A stretch of DNA of 64,000 nucleotides, taken from assembly GCF_000187935.1 (NCBI RefSeq), contig NZ_AEUT02000001.1, forward strand, positions 2,016,501-2,080,500, read 5' to 3'. Shown piece after piece: positions 54,969 through 63,018 of this stretch. Position 1 is the first letter of the stretch, and each line of letters starts with the position of its first letter. The stretch comes from Streptococcus parauberis NCFD 2020. Lineage in GTDB: Bacteria > Bacillota > Bacilli > Lactobacillales > Streptococcaceae. The notes beneath the pieces were generated by a model. The model saw nothing but the letters and a program-made list of their open reading frames with translations. It had not been told where the DNA came from and searched no databases. A program made the translations under genes and the position numbers.

Positions 54969-54994
54969 AAGCATTCGTCGGGATGCTTTTTTTA
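54969..54994 (+). terminator. tRNA-Cys terminator
   Basis: AAGCATTC-GTCG-GGATGCTT followed by TTTTTT. Confidence 0.85.
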
Positions 54995-55025
54995 TTTTTT
55001 CTATTATTTATTAGGAAGTTAGATT

Positions 55026-56273
55026 ATGAAAAGAAAATCAGGGAGATCACAGTTAGGACTTGGGAAAATTATTCTTTGGGTCTTTTTATTGTCTCTTTTA
55101 GTTGTACTATTACCTTTTCTAGGGGCGATTGGCCTAGCCGCAAGTACCTATTTTGCGCTGTTTCAAAAAAATTGGAAGCGAGCAGGCGCTGTCTTGGTAG
55201 CAGCTTTGTGCTGCTTTGCTCTGACAGGATTAGTGTCAAACTCTCAAACAACTTCAGGCAAGAATAAGGATTGGAATCAGTCAAACCTAGTTTCTAGTAG
55301 TAGTAAGCCTGAAAGTAGCTCTACTGATTCTACTAGCACTGCCACTAGTTCTAGTCAGCTAAATACTAGTTCGTCTTCTATAAATAAAGAAGAAAGTCAA
55401 ATCAGCGCGAGTCAATTCCAAAGTAATGGCCTTTTAGAATTTACAAAGAAAAAACAGCTTTATTTAGCTCCATTGGATCGCTTGGGCCGTGCAACTTTGG
55501 GGCACATTCAGTTACGGGATGCTGATGAGCCGGTGAATAAACGTAAGAACCGCATTTCTTATAATCCAGTTGGCTGGCATAACTTTAAATTTCCATTTGG
55601 TGATGGAACTAAGGAAGCTTGGTTAATGAATCGTGGGCACTTAGTGGGTTATCAATTCAGTGGCTTAGAAGAGGATGGTAAGAATCTCGTACCAATGACT
55701 GCTTGGCTCAATTCGGGGAATTATGCGGGCATGGATTCTGGCAATGAGGAAGGGATTCTCTATTATGAAAATCTTCTTGACAGCTGGTTAGCTAATCACC
55801 CTAATTATTGGTTAGACTACCAGGTTAAGGCTATTTATCAAGGAGATGAATTAATTCCGCGTCAAGTTGAGTTGCAGTATGTTGGGATTGATCAGGAGGG
55901 CCAGCTTTTACAAATTTCTTTAGGTGGCGACAAAGAGTCAGTGGATGCTTACGGCATTACAAAAGTAGCTTTAGAAAATCAGTCTCCGAATGCAACCATT
56001 AATTATGTTGATGGGAAGGCCCAAGGCCTAGTCGCAAAAGCTCAAGTGGTCGAAAATCAAAAAACTGTTCCAGCTCAGCCTTCATCTAGTTTGGAAGCAC
56101 AAGCACCAGCTCAAGATCCAAATCGAATTGTCTATGTAGCTAGCCATGGGACTTCAGATGCTTATTGGTATTATAAAGAAAGCATGCCGTCAACAACTAA
56201 ACTTGAAAATGTTGTTGAGATGAAAGAAGCAGATGCTATCAGCTTAGGCAAACATCATTCCTTAAATGAATAA
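55026..56273 (+). CDS. Membrane-anchored DNA/RNA non-specific nuclease
   Basis: A 415-residue protein. Two hydrophobic segments (about 15-40 and 51-72) anchor it, then a Ser/Thr-rich linker (about 88-120). The beta-beta-alpha-metal nuclease domain follows (about 130-320), with catalytic His205 in MNRGHLVGYQ; the family motif DRGH reads NRGH here. A C-terminal domain ends NVVEMKEADAISLGKHHSL, seen with other streptococcal nucleases. It resembles DNA-entry nuclease EndA in the core but is longer. It should degrade extracellular DNA at the cell surface. Confidence 0.82.
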   Translation: MKRKSGRSQLGLGKIILWVFLLSLLVVLLPFLGAIGLAASTYFALFQKNWKRAGAVLVAALCCFALTGLVSNSQTTSGKNKDWNQSNLVSSSSKPESSSTDSTSTATSSSQLNTSSSSINKEESQISASQFQSNGLLEFTKKKQLYLAPLDRLGRATLGHIQLRDADEPVNKRKNRISYNPVGWHNFKFPFGDGTKEAWLMNRGHLVGYQFSGLEEDGKNLVPMTAWLNSGNYAGMDSGNEEGILYYENLLDSWLANHPNYWLDYQVKAIYQGDELIPRQVELQYVGIDQEGQLLQISLGGDKESVDAYGITKVALENQSPNATINYVDGKAQGLVAKAQVVENQKTVPAQPSSSLEAQAPAQDPNRIVYVASHGTSDAYWYYKESMPSTTKLENVVEMKEADAISLGKHHSLNE

Positions 56274-56306
56274 AAAAGTCTGGACCCCTAAGTCCAGACT
56301 TTTTTA
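56273..56306. terminator. Bidirectional terminator (nuclease / esterase)
   Basis: AAAAAGTCTGGAC-CCCTAA-GTCCAGACTTTTTT between convergent genes. Confidence 0.87.
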
Positions 56307-56903
56307 TAGTTTGTTTAGCCATTCTTTGGCAGCTTGCAAACTGGCTTGCGTGATTTGGTGACTGCGAACCCAAAAACTAATGATTTTAGCTTGTCTTTCT
56401 TCAAAAAGATCGACTACATGTTGGCTGTCTGCTAGTGAAACAATAGGGTCATCTTGACCCATTGAAATGAAGACTTGTGTTTTTTTAACATAGGGCGTGC
56501 TATGTCTGGGCTCCAGTGGATACATGGGAGCCATCAGGATAGCTTGTCTAAAAGGACTATCTTCTTGCAATAATAAATTAATTGCCATATTTGCACCATT
56601 TGAGAAGCCGACGAGGACTAGGTTATCTAGTTTAAAATCTTTTTCTTGGCTTTTGGTGATAATGTATTCTGTTAGGCTTTGCCCTCGCATCTCAAGGACG
56701 TCCAGATCAAACTGTCCTTCCGCTTTTCGTTTAAAAAAGCGCAGAGCACCATTCTCCGAAACATCGCCCCGCAGGGAGAGGACCGTAGCATTAGGATTGA
56801 GGTAGTTGGCAATTGGTAATAGATCTTTTTCGTCACCACCTGTTCCATGCAAGAGCACTAAGGTGGGTTGATTTGGTTGTCCAGATTTGAAGAGTGATTT
56901 CAT
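56304..56903 (-). CDS. Carboxylesterase-like alpha/beta hydrolase (MhqD type)
   Basis: A 199-residue serine hydrolase. LVLLHGTGGDEKDL is the oxyanion region, GFSNGAN holds the nucleophile Ser, GQDDPIV the Asp and SHQIT the His. It matches the phospholipase/carboxylesterase family including MhqD. It is the last gene of a run with two ring-cleaving VOC proteins and a flavin reductase-like protein, the content of the mhq genes in Bacillus. Confidence 0.85.
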   Translation of the reverse strand: MKSLFKSGQPNQPTLVLLHGTGGDEKDLLPIANYLNPNATVLSLRGDVSENGALRFFKRKAEGQFDLDVLEMRGQSLTEYIITKSQEKDFKLDNLVLVGFSNGANMAINLLLQEDSPFRQAILMAPMYPLEPRHSTPYVKKTQVFISMGQDDPIVSLADSQHVVDLFEERQAKIISFWVRSHQITQASLQAAKEWLNKL

Positions 56904-56911
56904 AATTCCTC

Positions 56912-57520
56912 CTAGGGTCGTGGGATGGTCAGGGTTTGACCAAGCTTGGCATAGTCATTTCCGGCTAAACGGCTGATAGGATCGAGTTGATCAGCTAAGA
57001 CGTGGGTTTTCTGATATAAGGCATCTTCTAAATGATAAGCTTGAACCGACAGTAGTAGGAGGTCCGCTATAATCTGCTCATCCGCCCCTTTGATTGGAAC
57101 GTGTTGGTAAAGCTTAGTCTCAAAACGAATAGCTGACTCTTTAACCCCAGGCGTTCTAATTGTCGAGGAGTCAATCATGGTCATGCCAGTTAGATTAAGT
57201 TCACTTTCATTATGCGCCAGCTCTTTTGCAGCCTGATTGACAGCTTCTAAATTATGACTGGACACACTATGAATAACAGCTTCGCCACGCTCAAGTATAT
57301 TGATAGTGGTATCTTTTGGTTGACCATTTTTGCGTTGAATGCTGACGGATAAGATAGCTGGATCATAAGAGACAATGTTATAAAAGCTAAAAGGAGCCAA
57401 ATTAACAATCCCCTCAGCAGAGAGAGTTGATAAAAAGGCAATTGGCCGAGGAATGACACTACCAATCAAAATCTTATATTGATCTTTGGCTGATAATTGA
57501 GATGCTTCAATAGAAATCAT
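56912..57520 (-). CDS. Flavin reductase-like FMN-binding protein
   Basis: A 202-residue split-barrel flavoprotein (flavin reductase-like domain): KILIGSVIPRPIAFLSTLSAEG and NLAPFSFYNIVSYDPAIL are typical. It could be an NAD(P)H:flavin or quinone reductase. AGAAAGG is the ribosome binding site. It is nine bases from the esterase and 17 from a VOC gene, in one operon. Confidence 0.85.
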   Translation of the reverse strand: MISIEASQLSAKDQYKILIGSVIPRPIAFLSTLSAEGIVNLAPFSFYNIVSYDPAILSVSIQRKNGQPKDTTINILERGEAVIHSVSSHNLEAVNQAAKELAHNESELNLTGMTMIDSSTIRTPGVKESAIRFETKLYQHVPIKGADEQIIADLLLLSVQAYHLEDALYQKTHVLADQLDPISRLAGNDYAKLGQTLTIPRP

Positions 57521-57537
57521 AAGGATCCTTTCTAAGT

Positions 57538-58428
57538 TTATAAATCAAGTGGCTCCAAATTCTGAATCAGTTGCTGGCGCTTCTGCTCAAGTCTAGATGG
57601 CAGTTGTAAGTTTTGACCCAAAGAATCGACAGGCTCATCAACTGTCAAACCTGGAACTTTTGTGGCGAATTCAAAGATTACCTTACCAGGTTCTCTTAAG
57701 TAAATGGATTGGAAATATTTGCGGTCACGGATAACAGTGACATTGAAACCTTGGTCGGTTAGTTGCGTTTGTTTTGCTTTCAGCTCTTCTAAATCATTGA
57801 CCAGCCAAGCAATATGGTGAACGGTTCCTGGTCCCATTTCTCCTCGTTGATAATTAACCTTGGGAATAATGATTTCCTGTTCAGAATCACTTTTAAAGGT
57901 GAATGATATTGTTAAACCGTCTTCAAAAGCAGGTGCAAGCCCCAAGTTTTTTTGGAGAAATTCTTGACTAGCTTTATAGTTAGAAGAGAGTAAATAGGAA
58001 CCGTGGAGTCCGGTGATTGATGGATTCTGACTCTTGTCGCTTGTTGCTACTAGGGCTATATCTAGGTTATCAAGGTCACTAAAGAACAAGGCAGGCTTCG
58101 TTCCCCATTGGCTTTCTTGGAAAGCAATGTTAGCCTTCTTCAATTTTTGACGCCAAAAATCTAATGCATTTTTGGGAACGCTGAGAGCAATACGTCCGAC
58201 TTGTCCACTACCGATTTGACCAGCTTTGCTATTTCCTAAAGGGAAAAAAGTTAGCAAACCTTGGTGGTTATGGGGGCTACTGTAATAGAGGTGGTAGTGG
58301 CTAGGGTCGTCAAAATTGACGGTCTGTTTGACCAGTTTTAGGCCGAGCAAGTCTCTGTAAAAGTGGATGTTTTTGTTAACGTCGCCAACCATGGCACTAA
58401 TATGGTGAATTGATGTGATTGTGGGCAT
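57538..58428 (-). CDS. Ring-cleaving dioxygenase-like VOC protein (MhqO/LinE type)
   Basis: A 296-residue protein with two VOC domains: ITSIHHISAMVGDVNKNIHFYRDLLG at the start and GTVHHIAWLVND in the second half. Metal-ligand histidines and the C-terminal glutamate (KVIFEFAT) are present. It resembles hydroquinone-type ring-cleaving dioxygenases MhqO/MhqA. It is paralogous to the next gene upstream, 11 bases away. Confidence 0.83.
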   Translation of the reverse strand: MPTITSIHHISAMVGDVNKNIHFYRDLLGLKLVKQTVNFDDPSHYHLYYSSPHNHQGLLTFFPLGNSKAGQIGSGQVGRIALSVPKNALDFWRQKLKKANIAFQESQWGTKPALFFSDLDNLDIALVATSDKSQNPSITGLHGSYLLSSNYKASQEFLQKNLGLAPAFEDGLTISFTFKSDSEQEIIIPKVNYQRGEMGPGTVHHIAWLVNDLEELKAKQTQLTDQGFNVTVIRDRKYFQSIYLREPGKVIFEFATKVPGLTVDEPVDSLGQNLQLPSRLEQKRQQLIQNLEPLDL

Positions 58429-58439
58429 CCTTTGCCTCC

Positions 58440-59399
58440 TTAGGATCTTTTAGTATCAAAGGGTCTAATGGCCGCTTCAATAAAATGACGTTTTGGTTCT
58501 AAAAATGGCGGAAGTGATAAGGCTTCGCCTAAAGTTTCATAGGGTTCATCTGTCATGAAGCCTGGTCCATCAGTAGAAAGCTCAAGTAATATATGACCAA
58601 TTCGCGAATAGAGGGCTTGGAAATAGAAGCGATCAACTAGTCCTGAGCTCATGATACCCAAGGCATTATATTTTTCGGCCCAATGTTTGATAGCTTCTTG
58701 GTCAGCAAGTCGGAAGGCCACGTGATGGACCAAACCATAACCTTGCATTTCTTGTTGGTCACTTTCCTTGTGACGTAAGATAACTTGCCCGCCATGTCCA
58801 CCTTTGGCAACTTCTAAGATAGCGTAATCTGATTCACCTTCCAGGATACGCATTCCATAGACTTGGATTAAATAGTTTTTGAAGTCATCAAAGTAAGAAA
58901 CCGTGATTTCAATTGGTCCTAAGCCGTAGATTGCTTTATCCGAAGGTACGGGACCATTCTTCCAAGGTTGACCAGCAGGAACTCCCGAATTGTGTTGATC
59001 AGAAACTAATTGATAGCGTTGGCCATCTTCTTCTTCAAATGGGAGAGCTTTATGACCAAATAGGTCGATGATACCATCATGTTTGACTCCAAACTGGTTA
59101 AAACGATTTAAGTAATAATCTAGTGCTGCGTCATTTGGCACTCGAAGTCCAATCCGGGTAATTCCGTTTGTACCACGGACGCCCTTTGGATTATTGGGAA
59201 AATCAAAGAAAGTCATATCTGTCCCAGCTGAACCCATGTCGTCTGCGAAGAATGTATGATAAGTATGAATATCATCCTGATTAACAGTCTTTTTGACCAG
59301 ACGCATTCCTAAAATTTCCGTCACAAAACGATAATTTGCTTCAGCACTATTGGTCATCGCCGTAACATGATGGATGCCAAGTAAGTTTGTTTGAGTCAT
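58440..59399 (-). CDS. Ring-cleaving dioxygenase-like VOC protein (MhqO/LinE type), first gene of operon
   Basis: A 319-residue protein with the same two-VOC layout: LLGIHHVTAMTNSAEANYRFV and GLVHHVAFRLADQ, ending with HILLELSTDGPGF. The start at 59399 has AGGAGG seven bases upstream; the frame continues only to a start without a ribosome binding site. It heads a four-gene operon and its promoter contains a palindrome. Confidence 0.84.
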   Translation of the reverse strand: MTQTNLLGIHHVTAMTNSAEANYRFVTEILGMRLVKKTVNQDDIHTYHTFFADDMGSAGTDMTFFDFPNNPKGVRGTNGITRIGLRVPNDAALDYYLNRFNQFGVKHDGIIDLFGHKALPFEEEDGQRYQLVSDQHNSGVPAGQPWKNGPVPSDKAIYGLGPIEITVSYFDDFKNYLIQVYGMRILEGESDYAILEVAKGGHGGQVILRHKESDQQEMQGYGLVHHVAFRLADQEAIKHWAEKYNALGIMSSGLVDRFYFQALYSRIGHILLELSTDGPGFMTDEPYETLGEALSLPPFLEPKRHFIEAAIRPFDTKRS

Positions 59400-59438
59400 A
59401 TAATACCTCCTAATATAACAAATCATTTTTCTACCTAT

Positions 59439-59466
59439 ATATTATCACTAATTAGTAATAAAACAA
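59439..59466 (-). promoter_or_regulatory. mhq-like operon promoter with palindromic operator
   Basis: On the minus strand TTGTTT, 16 bases, TAATAT. In the spacer lies ATCACTAATTAGTAAT (59444-59459) with a perfect ACTAATTAGT core. It looks like a MarR/DUF24-type operator. Confidence 0.55.
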
Positions 59467-59500
59467 AAGATTTGCTCATCAAAAAAGAAGTAACTTCAAG

Positions 59501-61573
59501 TTACTTCAATTGGTGTCGATAATTTATGATATCGTAGACAAAGTTTGGTGAATTATCACGCAGAGAATAGCTTTCTAATTCATTAACTTCATCACGAAGT
59601 TGTTGTGCTTCTCTAGCTGTGATATGACCAGCAACTTCAAATTCATGAATCGTTTGTCGTTCCAGATAGTAACCATGAATCCGTTCACCGCTAGAATCTG
59701 GGATAAAGTTAGCAATCACCCGCTCAACAAAAAGTCCAGACTTCATCAATTCAGCATTTTGAATCCTTTGATTCTGTAAAAAATTAACTAATGACGAATT
59801 GTAAAAGCCTTCTAAGTCTTCCAGTGATTCGAGGATTAATTCTATATTAGCTAAATATAAATCCGTCAAATGGTCCCGATTTTCTTCAGATAAACGGATT
59901 CTAGCTTTTTGTAAACTGGTCAAACTCGATTTCAAGTCGCTACCGACAGACCACATCTCATGAATGACATGTCGAATAACACGGAGCAAAATGGTAAAGG
60001 AATAATTAAAACTTGAGATAAAACTTCGGTTAACTTGACGTTCCATTGATTTTAGGTAGGTTTGATAAATCCGATACTCAAAAATTGTAATATCTTTGTG
60101 GCGAAAGGCGTGTTCTAGTCCTTCATTTTCAATAGCAAGCATCAGCAGTTGTAACTCAGCTAATTCCTCCTTGACATTATTTGGCTCTTGTTCCAAGATT
60201 AGATTCTCAATCCGACGGTTATAGGCATCTAAGACATAGTATAATCCAGCTTGATTTGCTTGAGCTTTTTGTCCTTCTGTCTCTAATTTTTTGACAACTG
60301 ACGTTAAAATATCAATCTTAGTTAAATAGTTCTCTGTCGACCGAGCAACAGGCGCTAAGTGGGGTAGAACCAGTAAGCCAATCAAAAAACTAAGCAATGT
60401 AATTGCACCGACTGTAAACAAAGTCAATGAATTTTTGTAAGTATCAATCTGCGGAATTAAAAGGATAATGGCTAAAGAAACACTCCCTTTAACTCCTGAA
60501 AAAGTCAGAAGATTAACAGTAGGTAAGTATTTTTTAAAAGCTTTGTGGTACTTACGACTTCTGAAAAAGAAGTAAATGATAATTGTTAGGTATCTTATAA
60601 GGAATAGGAAAGCTGTCAAAATAACCACGATAAAAAGTAGGTAGACATTGCTATAACTTGGACTAGCTAAAAGGGGCCCAGTAAATTGGGTTAGTTCGAC
60701 GCCAAAAATAATGAAGACTAAACCATTTAGTATAAAATTAATGGTTTCCCAGATAATATTTGTGACGCGGTCAACTTGCGCATCAAAGAGGGTAACTTTT
60801 TTTATCCGATTTGCTTGCATCACACCGGCTACAACGACGGCAATGATACCTGAGACATGAAGCATGTGTGCAATGAAGTAAACGACAAATGGGAGAGTTA
60901 ATTCTAACAGAAGCGCACCAGTCACGTCTGCTGCATCAAATTTTTCAAGCACCGACAGAAAGATTCTGTTGAGTAGAGCAAAGATTAAACCAATAACAAT
61001 TCCACCCAAAATTGAAAAAAGTAGATTTAAGCCTGCATCGGCTAGGGAAAAATAGCCTGTGACCAAGGCTGTTAGTGCAAACTGAAAAGCAACAAGTGCA
61101 CTAGCATCATTCAACAAACCCTCAGAAGTTAAGGTGTTTTTTATCCGATTGGGGAATTTGAAGCGTTTGGCCAAGGATAGGAAGGCTACGGCATCGGTTG
61201 GCGCTAGGGCCGCTCCCATGGCAAAACAGAGGGCTAATGGTAATTCGACCGGAAGTAAGGTTTTGATACCATAACCCATAACAATTGTGCTAATCATGAC
61301 AGCAGGTAAGATTAAATAGAGAACTAAACCTCTTGAACGGATAAAGCTTTTGACATCACTTTCCTGACCTTCTCGAAAGTTAAGGGGGGCAATGACAAAG
61401 GCTAAGAAGATTTCTGGATCAATGATTAAATGGTGACCTTTATTAAAAATGCCAAACAGGATTCCGAAAAAGAGCTGAATGGCAGGTAGGGGGATTTGTG
61501 GAAAAATCCGATTGATCACATTTGATAAAATGAGCGAAAGGAGGAAGGTAATGACCAGTATTGGAATTGACAT
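59501..61573 (-). CDS. CPA1-type sodium/proton antiporter
   Basis: A 690-residue protein. The first ~400 residues contain about 12 membrane segments with the CPA1 transport motifs ALAPTDAVAFLSL and EGLLNDASALVAF. A soluble, helix-rich tail of about 270 residues follows, with motifs such as LLRVIRHVIHEMWSV. It should exchange Na+ or K+ for H+. A short hypothetical gene precedes it with one base between, so they are coupled. Confidence 0.88.
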   Translation of the reverse strand: MSIPILVITFLLSLILSNVINRIFPQIPLPAIQLFFGILFGIFNKGHHLIIDPEIFLAFVIAPLNFREGQESDVKSFIRSRGLVLYLILPAVMISTIVMGYGIKTLLPVELPLALCFAMGAALAPTDAVAFLSLAKRFKFPNRIKNTLTSEGLLNDASALVAFQFALTALVTGYFSLADAGLNLLFSILGGIVIGLIFALLNRIFLSVLEKFDAADVTGALLLELTLPFVVYFIAHMLHVSGIIAVVVAGVMQANRIKKVTLFDAQVDRVTNIIWETINFILNGLVFIIFGVELTQFTGPLLASPSYSNVYLLFIVVILTAFLFLIRYLTIIIYFFFRSRKYHKAFKKYLPTVNLLTFSGVKGSVSLAIILLIPQIDTYKNSLTLFTVGAITLLSFLIGLLVLPHLAPVARSTENYLTKIDILTSVVKKLETEGQKAQANQAGLYYVLDAYNRRIENLILEQEPNNVKEELAELQLLMLAIENEGLEHAFRHKDITIFEYRIYQTYLKSMERQVNRSFISSFNYSFTILLRVIRHVIHEMWSVGSDLKSSLTSLQKARIRLSEENRDHLTDLYLANIELILESLEDLEGFYNSSLVNFLQNQRIQNAELMKSGLFVERVIANFIPDSSGERIHGYYLERQTIHEFEVAGHITAREAQQLRDEVNELESYSLRDNSPNFVYDIINYRHQLK

Positions 61574-61574
61574 A

Positions 61575-61844
61575 TTAAGGGGTGTCCTGACCTTGTTTAG
61601 AGTTACTTTCTTTGCGGAATTCTTCTTTTAACAAAGCAATCTTTTGATCAATTAATGAAATATCCTCATGCTCAATCAGTTTGTGACAACGCTCTTTTTC
61701 TAAGCCAATCAATTTTTTCTTGATTTTCTTAGCTTTTTTAAGATCTTTGCAAGTGAAATCTCCGCAGTCAGCTGTTTCCATTTTATCGTAAAGGTATTTT
61801 TGACGCATTTCTTGAACACGACTAATAATATTTGACTCTGTCAA
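61575..61844 (-). CDS. Small hypothetical protein coupled to the antiporter
   Basis: An 89-residue charged helical protein with CGDFTC and a lysine-rich KDLKKAKKIKKK stretch. No ATG fits; TTG at 61844 follows AGGGAG by eight bases. Its stop is one base before the antiporter ATG. Function is unknown. A regulatory or accessory role for the antiporter is only a guess. Confidence 0.7.
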   Translation of the reverse strand: MTESNIISRVQEMRQKYLYDKMETADCGDFTCKDLKKAKKIKKKLIGLEKERCHKLIEHEDISLIDQKIALLKEEFRKESNSKQGQDTP

Positions 61845-62172
61845 TATTTGTACTCCCTAGAAACAAGCTTCTGTTCCTTATAACTATAATATATTTTAGA
61901 TGATAACTTGTTTTTAAAATAAAACAAATTTAATCTCTTTATGACACATTTTAGCCTAGAAAATAAATTAACTCAAGAAAAAACTCTAGCAAAATAAAAA
62001 AGCGTTTTCTATTCACTTTATTTTAAAAGCGCTTTTAATGTTTTTTCTTGACTTTACTATAACAGTTTGATACACTTGACTAGTAAATTAGTTTGTGAGT
62101 TAGTATATGTGTTCCACATCATCGTTTCTCTCTATTTTTACACAAGAATTTATGGAAAGGAAGTAGATGATT
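61845..62172. other. Divergent spacer between the hypothetical protein and csp
   Basis: No gene is seen. It holds the palindrome TTAAAAGCGCTTTTAA (62024-62039), the csp promoter and a csp leader of about 90 bases. Confidence 0.6.
62048..62076 (+). promoter_or_regulatory. csp promoter
   Basis: TTGACT (62048-62053), 17 bases, TACACT (62071-62076) with an extended TGA. The leader is about 90 bases, as usual for cold-shock genes. Confidence 0.65.
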
Positions 62173-62373
62173 ATGGCACAAGGTACAGTTAAATGGTTTA
62201 ACGCTGAAAAAGGTTTCGGTTTTATTTCAACTGAAAACGGGCAAGATGTCTTCGCACATTTTTCAGCTATCCAATCTAATGGTTTCAAATCTTTAGATGA
62301 AGGACAAAAAGTGGAATTTGATGTTGAAGAAGGTCAACGTGGCCCTCAAGCAGTAAACATCGTTAAATTGTAA
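62173..62373 (+). CDS. csp: Cold-shock protein
   Basis: A 66-residue cold-shock domain: [16 protein letters not shown] (RNP1) and DVFAHFSAI (RNP2). It binds single-stranded RNA or DNA. Two ATGs, 62167 and 62173, follow AAGGAAG. I chose 62173 for the usual MAQGTVKWF start; 62167 has closer spacing and would add two residues. Confidence 0.95.
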   Translation: MAQGTVKWFNAEKGFGFISTENGQDVFAHFSAIQSNGFKSLDEGQKVEFDVEEGQRGPQAVNIVKL

Positions 62374-62395
62374 TTTACAATTAAACATGCATAAA

Positions 62396-62426
62396 TGATG
62401 AGTACCTTCTGGTGCTCATTTTTTTG
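62396..62426 (+). terminator. csp terminator
   Basis: ATGAGTACC-TTCT-GGTGCTCAT followed by TTTTTT. Confidence 0.85.
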
Positions 62427-62450
62427 TTTAATATAGTCAGATATTTCCAT

Positions 62451-62500
62451 TTGCTTTTAAGGATAGCAATTTGTTATAATTAAAGTCAGTTTTAGTCAAA
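62451..62500 (+). promoter_or_regulatory. ctsR-clpC promoter with CtsR box
   Basis: TTGCTT, 18 bases, TATAAT (62475-62480) with an extended TGT. AGTCAGTTTTAGTCAAA (62484-62500) fits the CtsR heptad repeat RGTCAAANANRGTCAAA with three mismatches, just after the -10. Confidence 0.65.
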
Positions 62501-62550
62501 TAGGGAAACAACCTTGTGAATGAGTAAGTATTAATTAAGGGAGTGAGATT

Positions 62551-63018
62551 ATGCCAAGTAAAAACACATCGGATAGTATTGAAGAGTATATCAAAGAACT
62601 TCTGGAGCAATCTGGGATTGCAGAAATTAAACGGTCTTTATTAGCTGACTCTTTTCAGGTTGTACCTAGTCAGATAAATTATGTCATCAAAACGCGCTTT
62701 ACTGAAAGTCGTGGTTATGAAGTAGAGAGCAAACGCGGTGGCGGCGGTTATATTCGTATTGCCAAGGTGCATTTTTCAGATAAGCACCAATTAATTGGTT
62801 CCATGAATGCAATGCTTGGTGAACGCGTTAGCCAACAAGTGTTTACAGATTCGATTCAAATGCTTTTTGATGAAAATCTTATTACTGAGCGAGAAGGAAA
62901 CATTGTTCTTGCTATGGCGACGGACGATGTATTAGGTGAAGATGCTCCAAGCATCCGTGCAAAGATGTTATATCGTTTGTTACGTCGTATTGATAGAAAG
63001 GGAAGCATTAATGATTGA
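62551..63018 (+). CDS. ctsR: Class III heat-shock repressor CtsR
   Basis: A 155-residue repressor. The N-terminal winged helix SDSIEEYIKELLEQSGIAEIKRSLLADSFQVVPSQINYVIKTRF is the CtsR signature (shown in two parts for length), followed by the glycine-rich wing KRGGGGYIRIAKV. The C-terminal domain is needed for dimerisation and McsB or ClpC control. GGGAGTGAG precedes the ATG. It overlaps clpC by eight bases. Confidence 0.96.
   Translation: MPSKNTSDSIEEYIKELLEQSGIAEIKRSLLADSFQVVPSQINYVIKTRFTESRGYEVESKRGGGGYIRIAKVHFSDKHQLIGSMNAMLGERVSQQVFTDSIQMLFDENLITEREGNIVLAMATDDVLGEDAPSIRAKMLYRLLRRIDRKGSIND

Noticed and set aside
55290..55385. Tandem repeat in the nuclease gene
   Set aside because: It is a low-complexity Ser/Thr linker, not an ordered repeat array.
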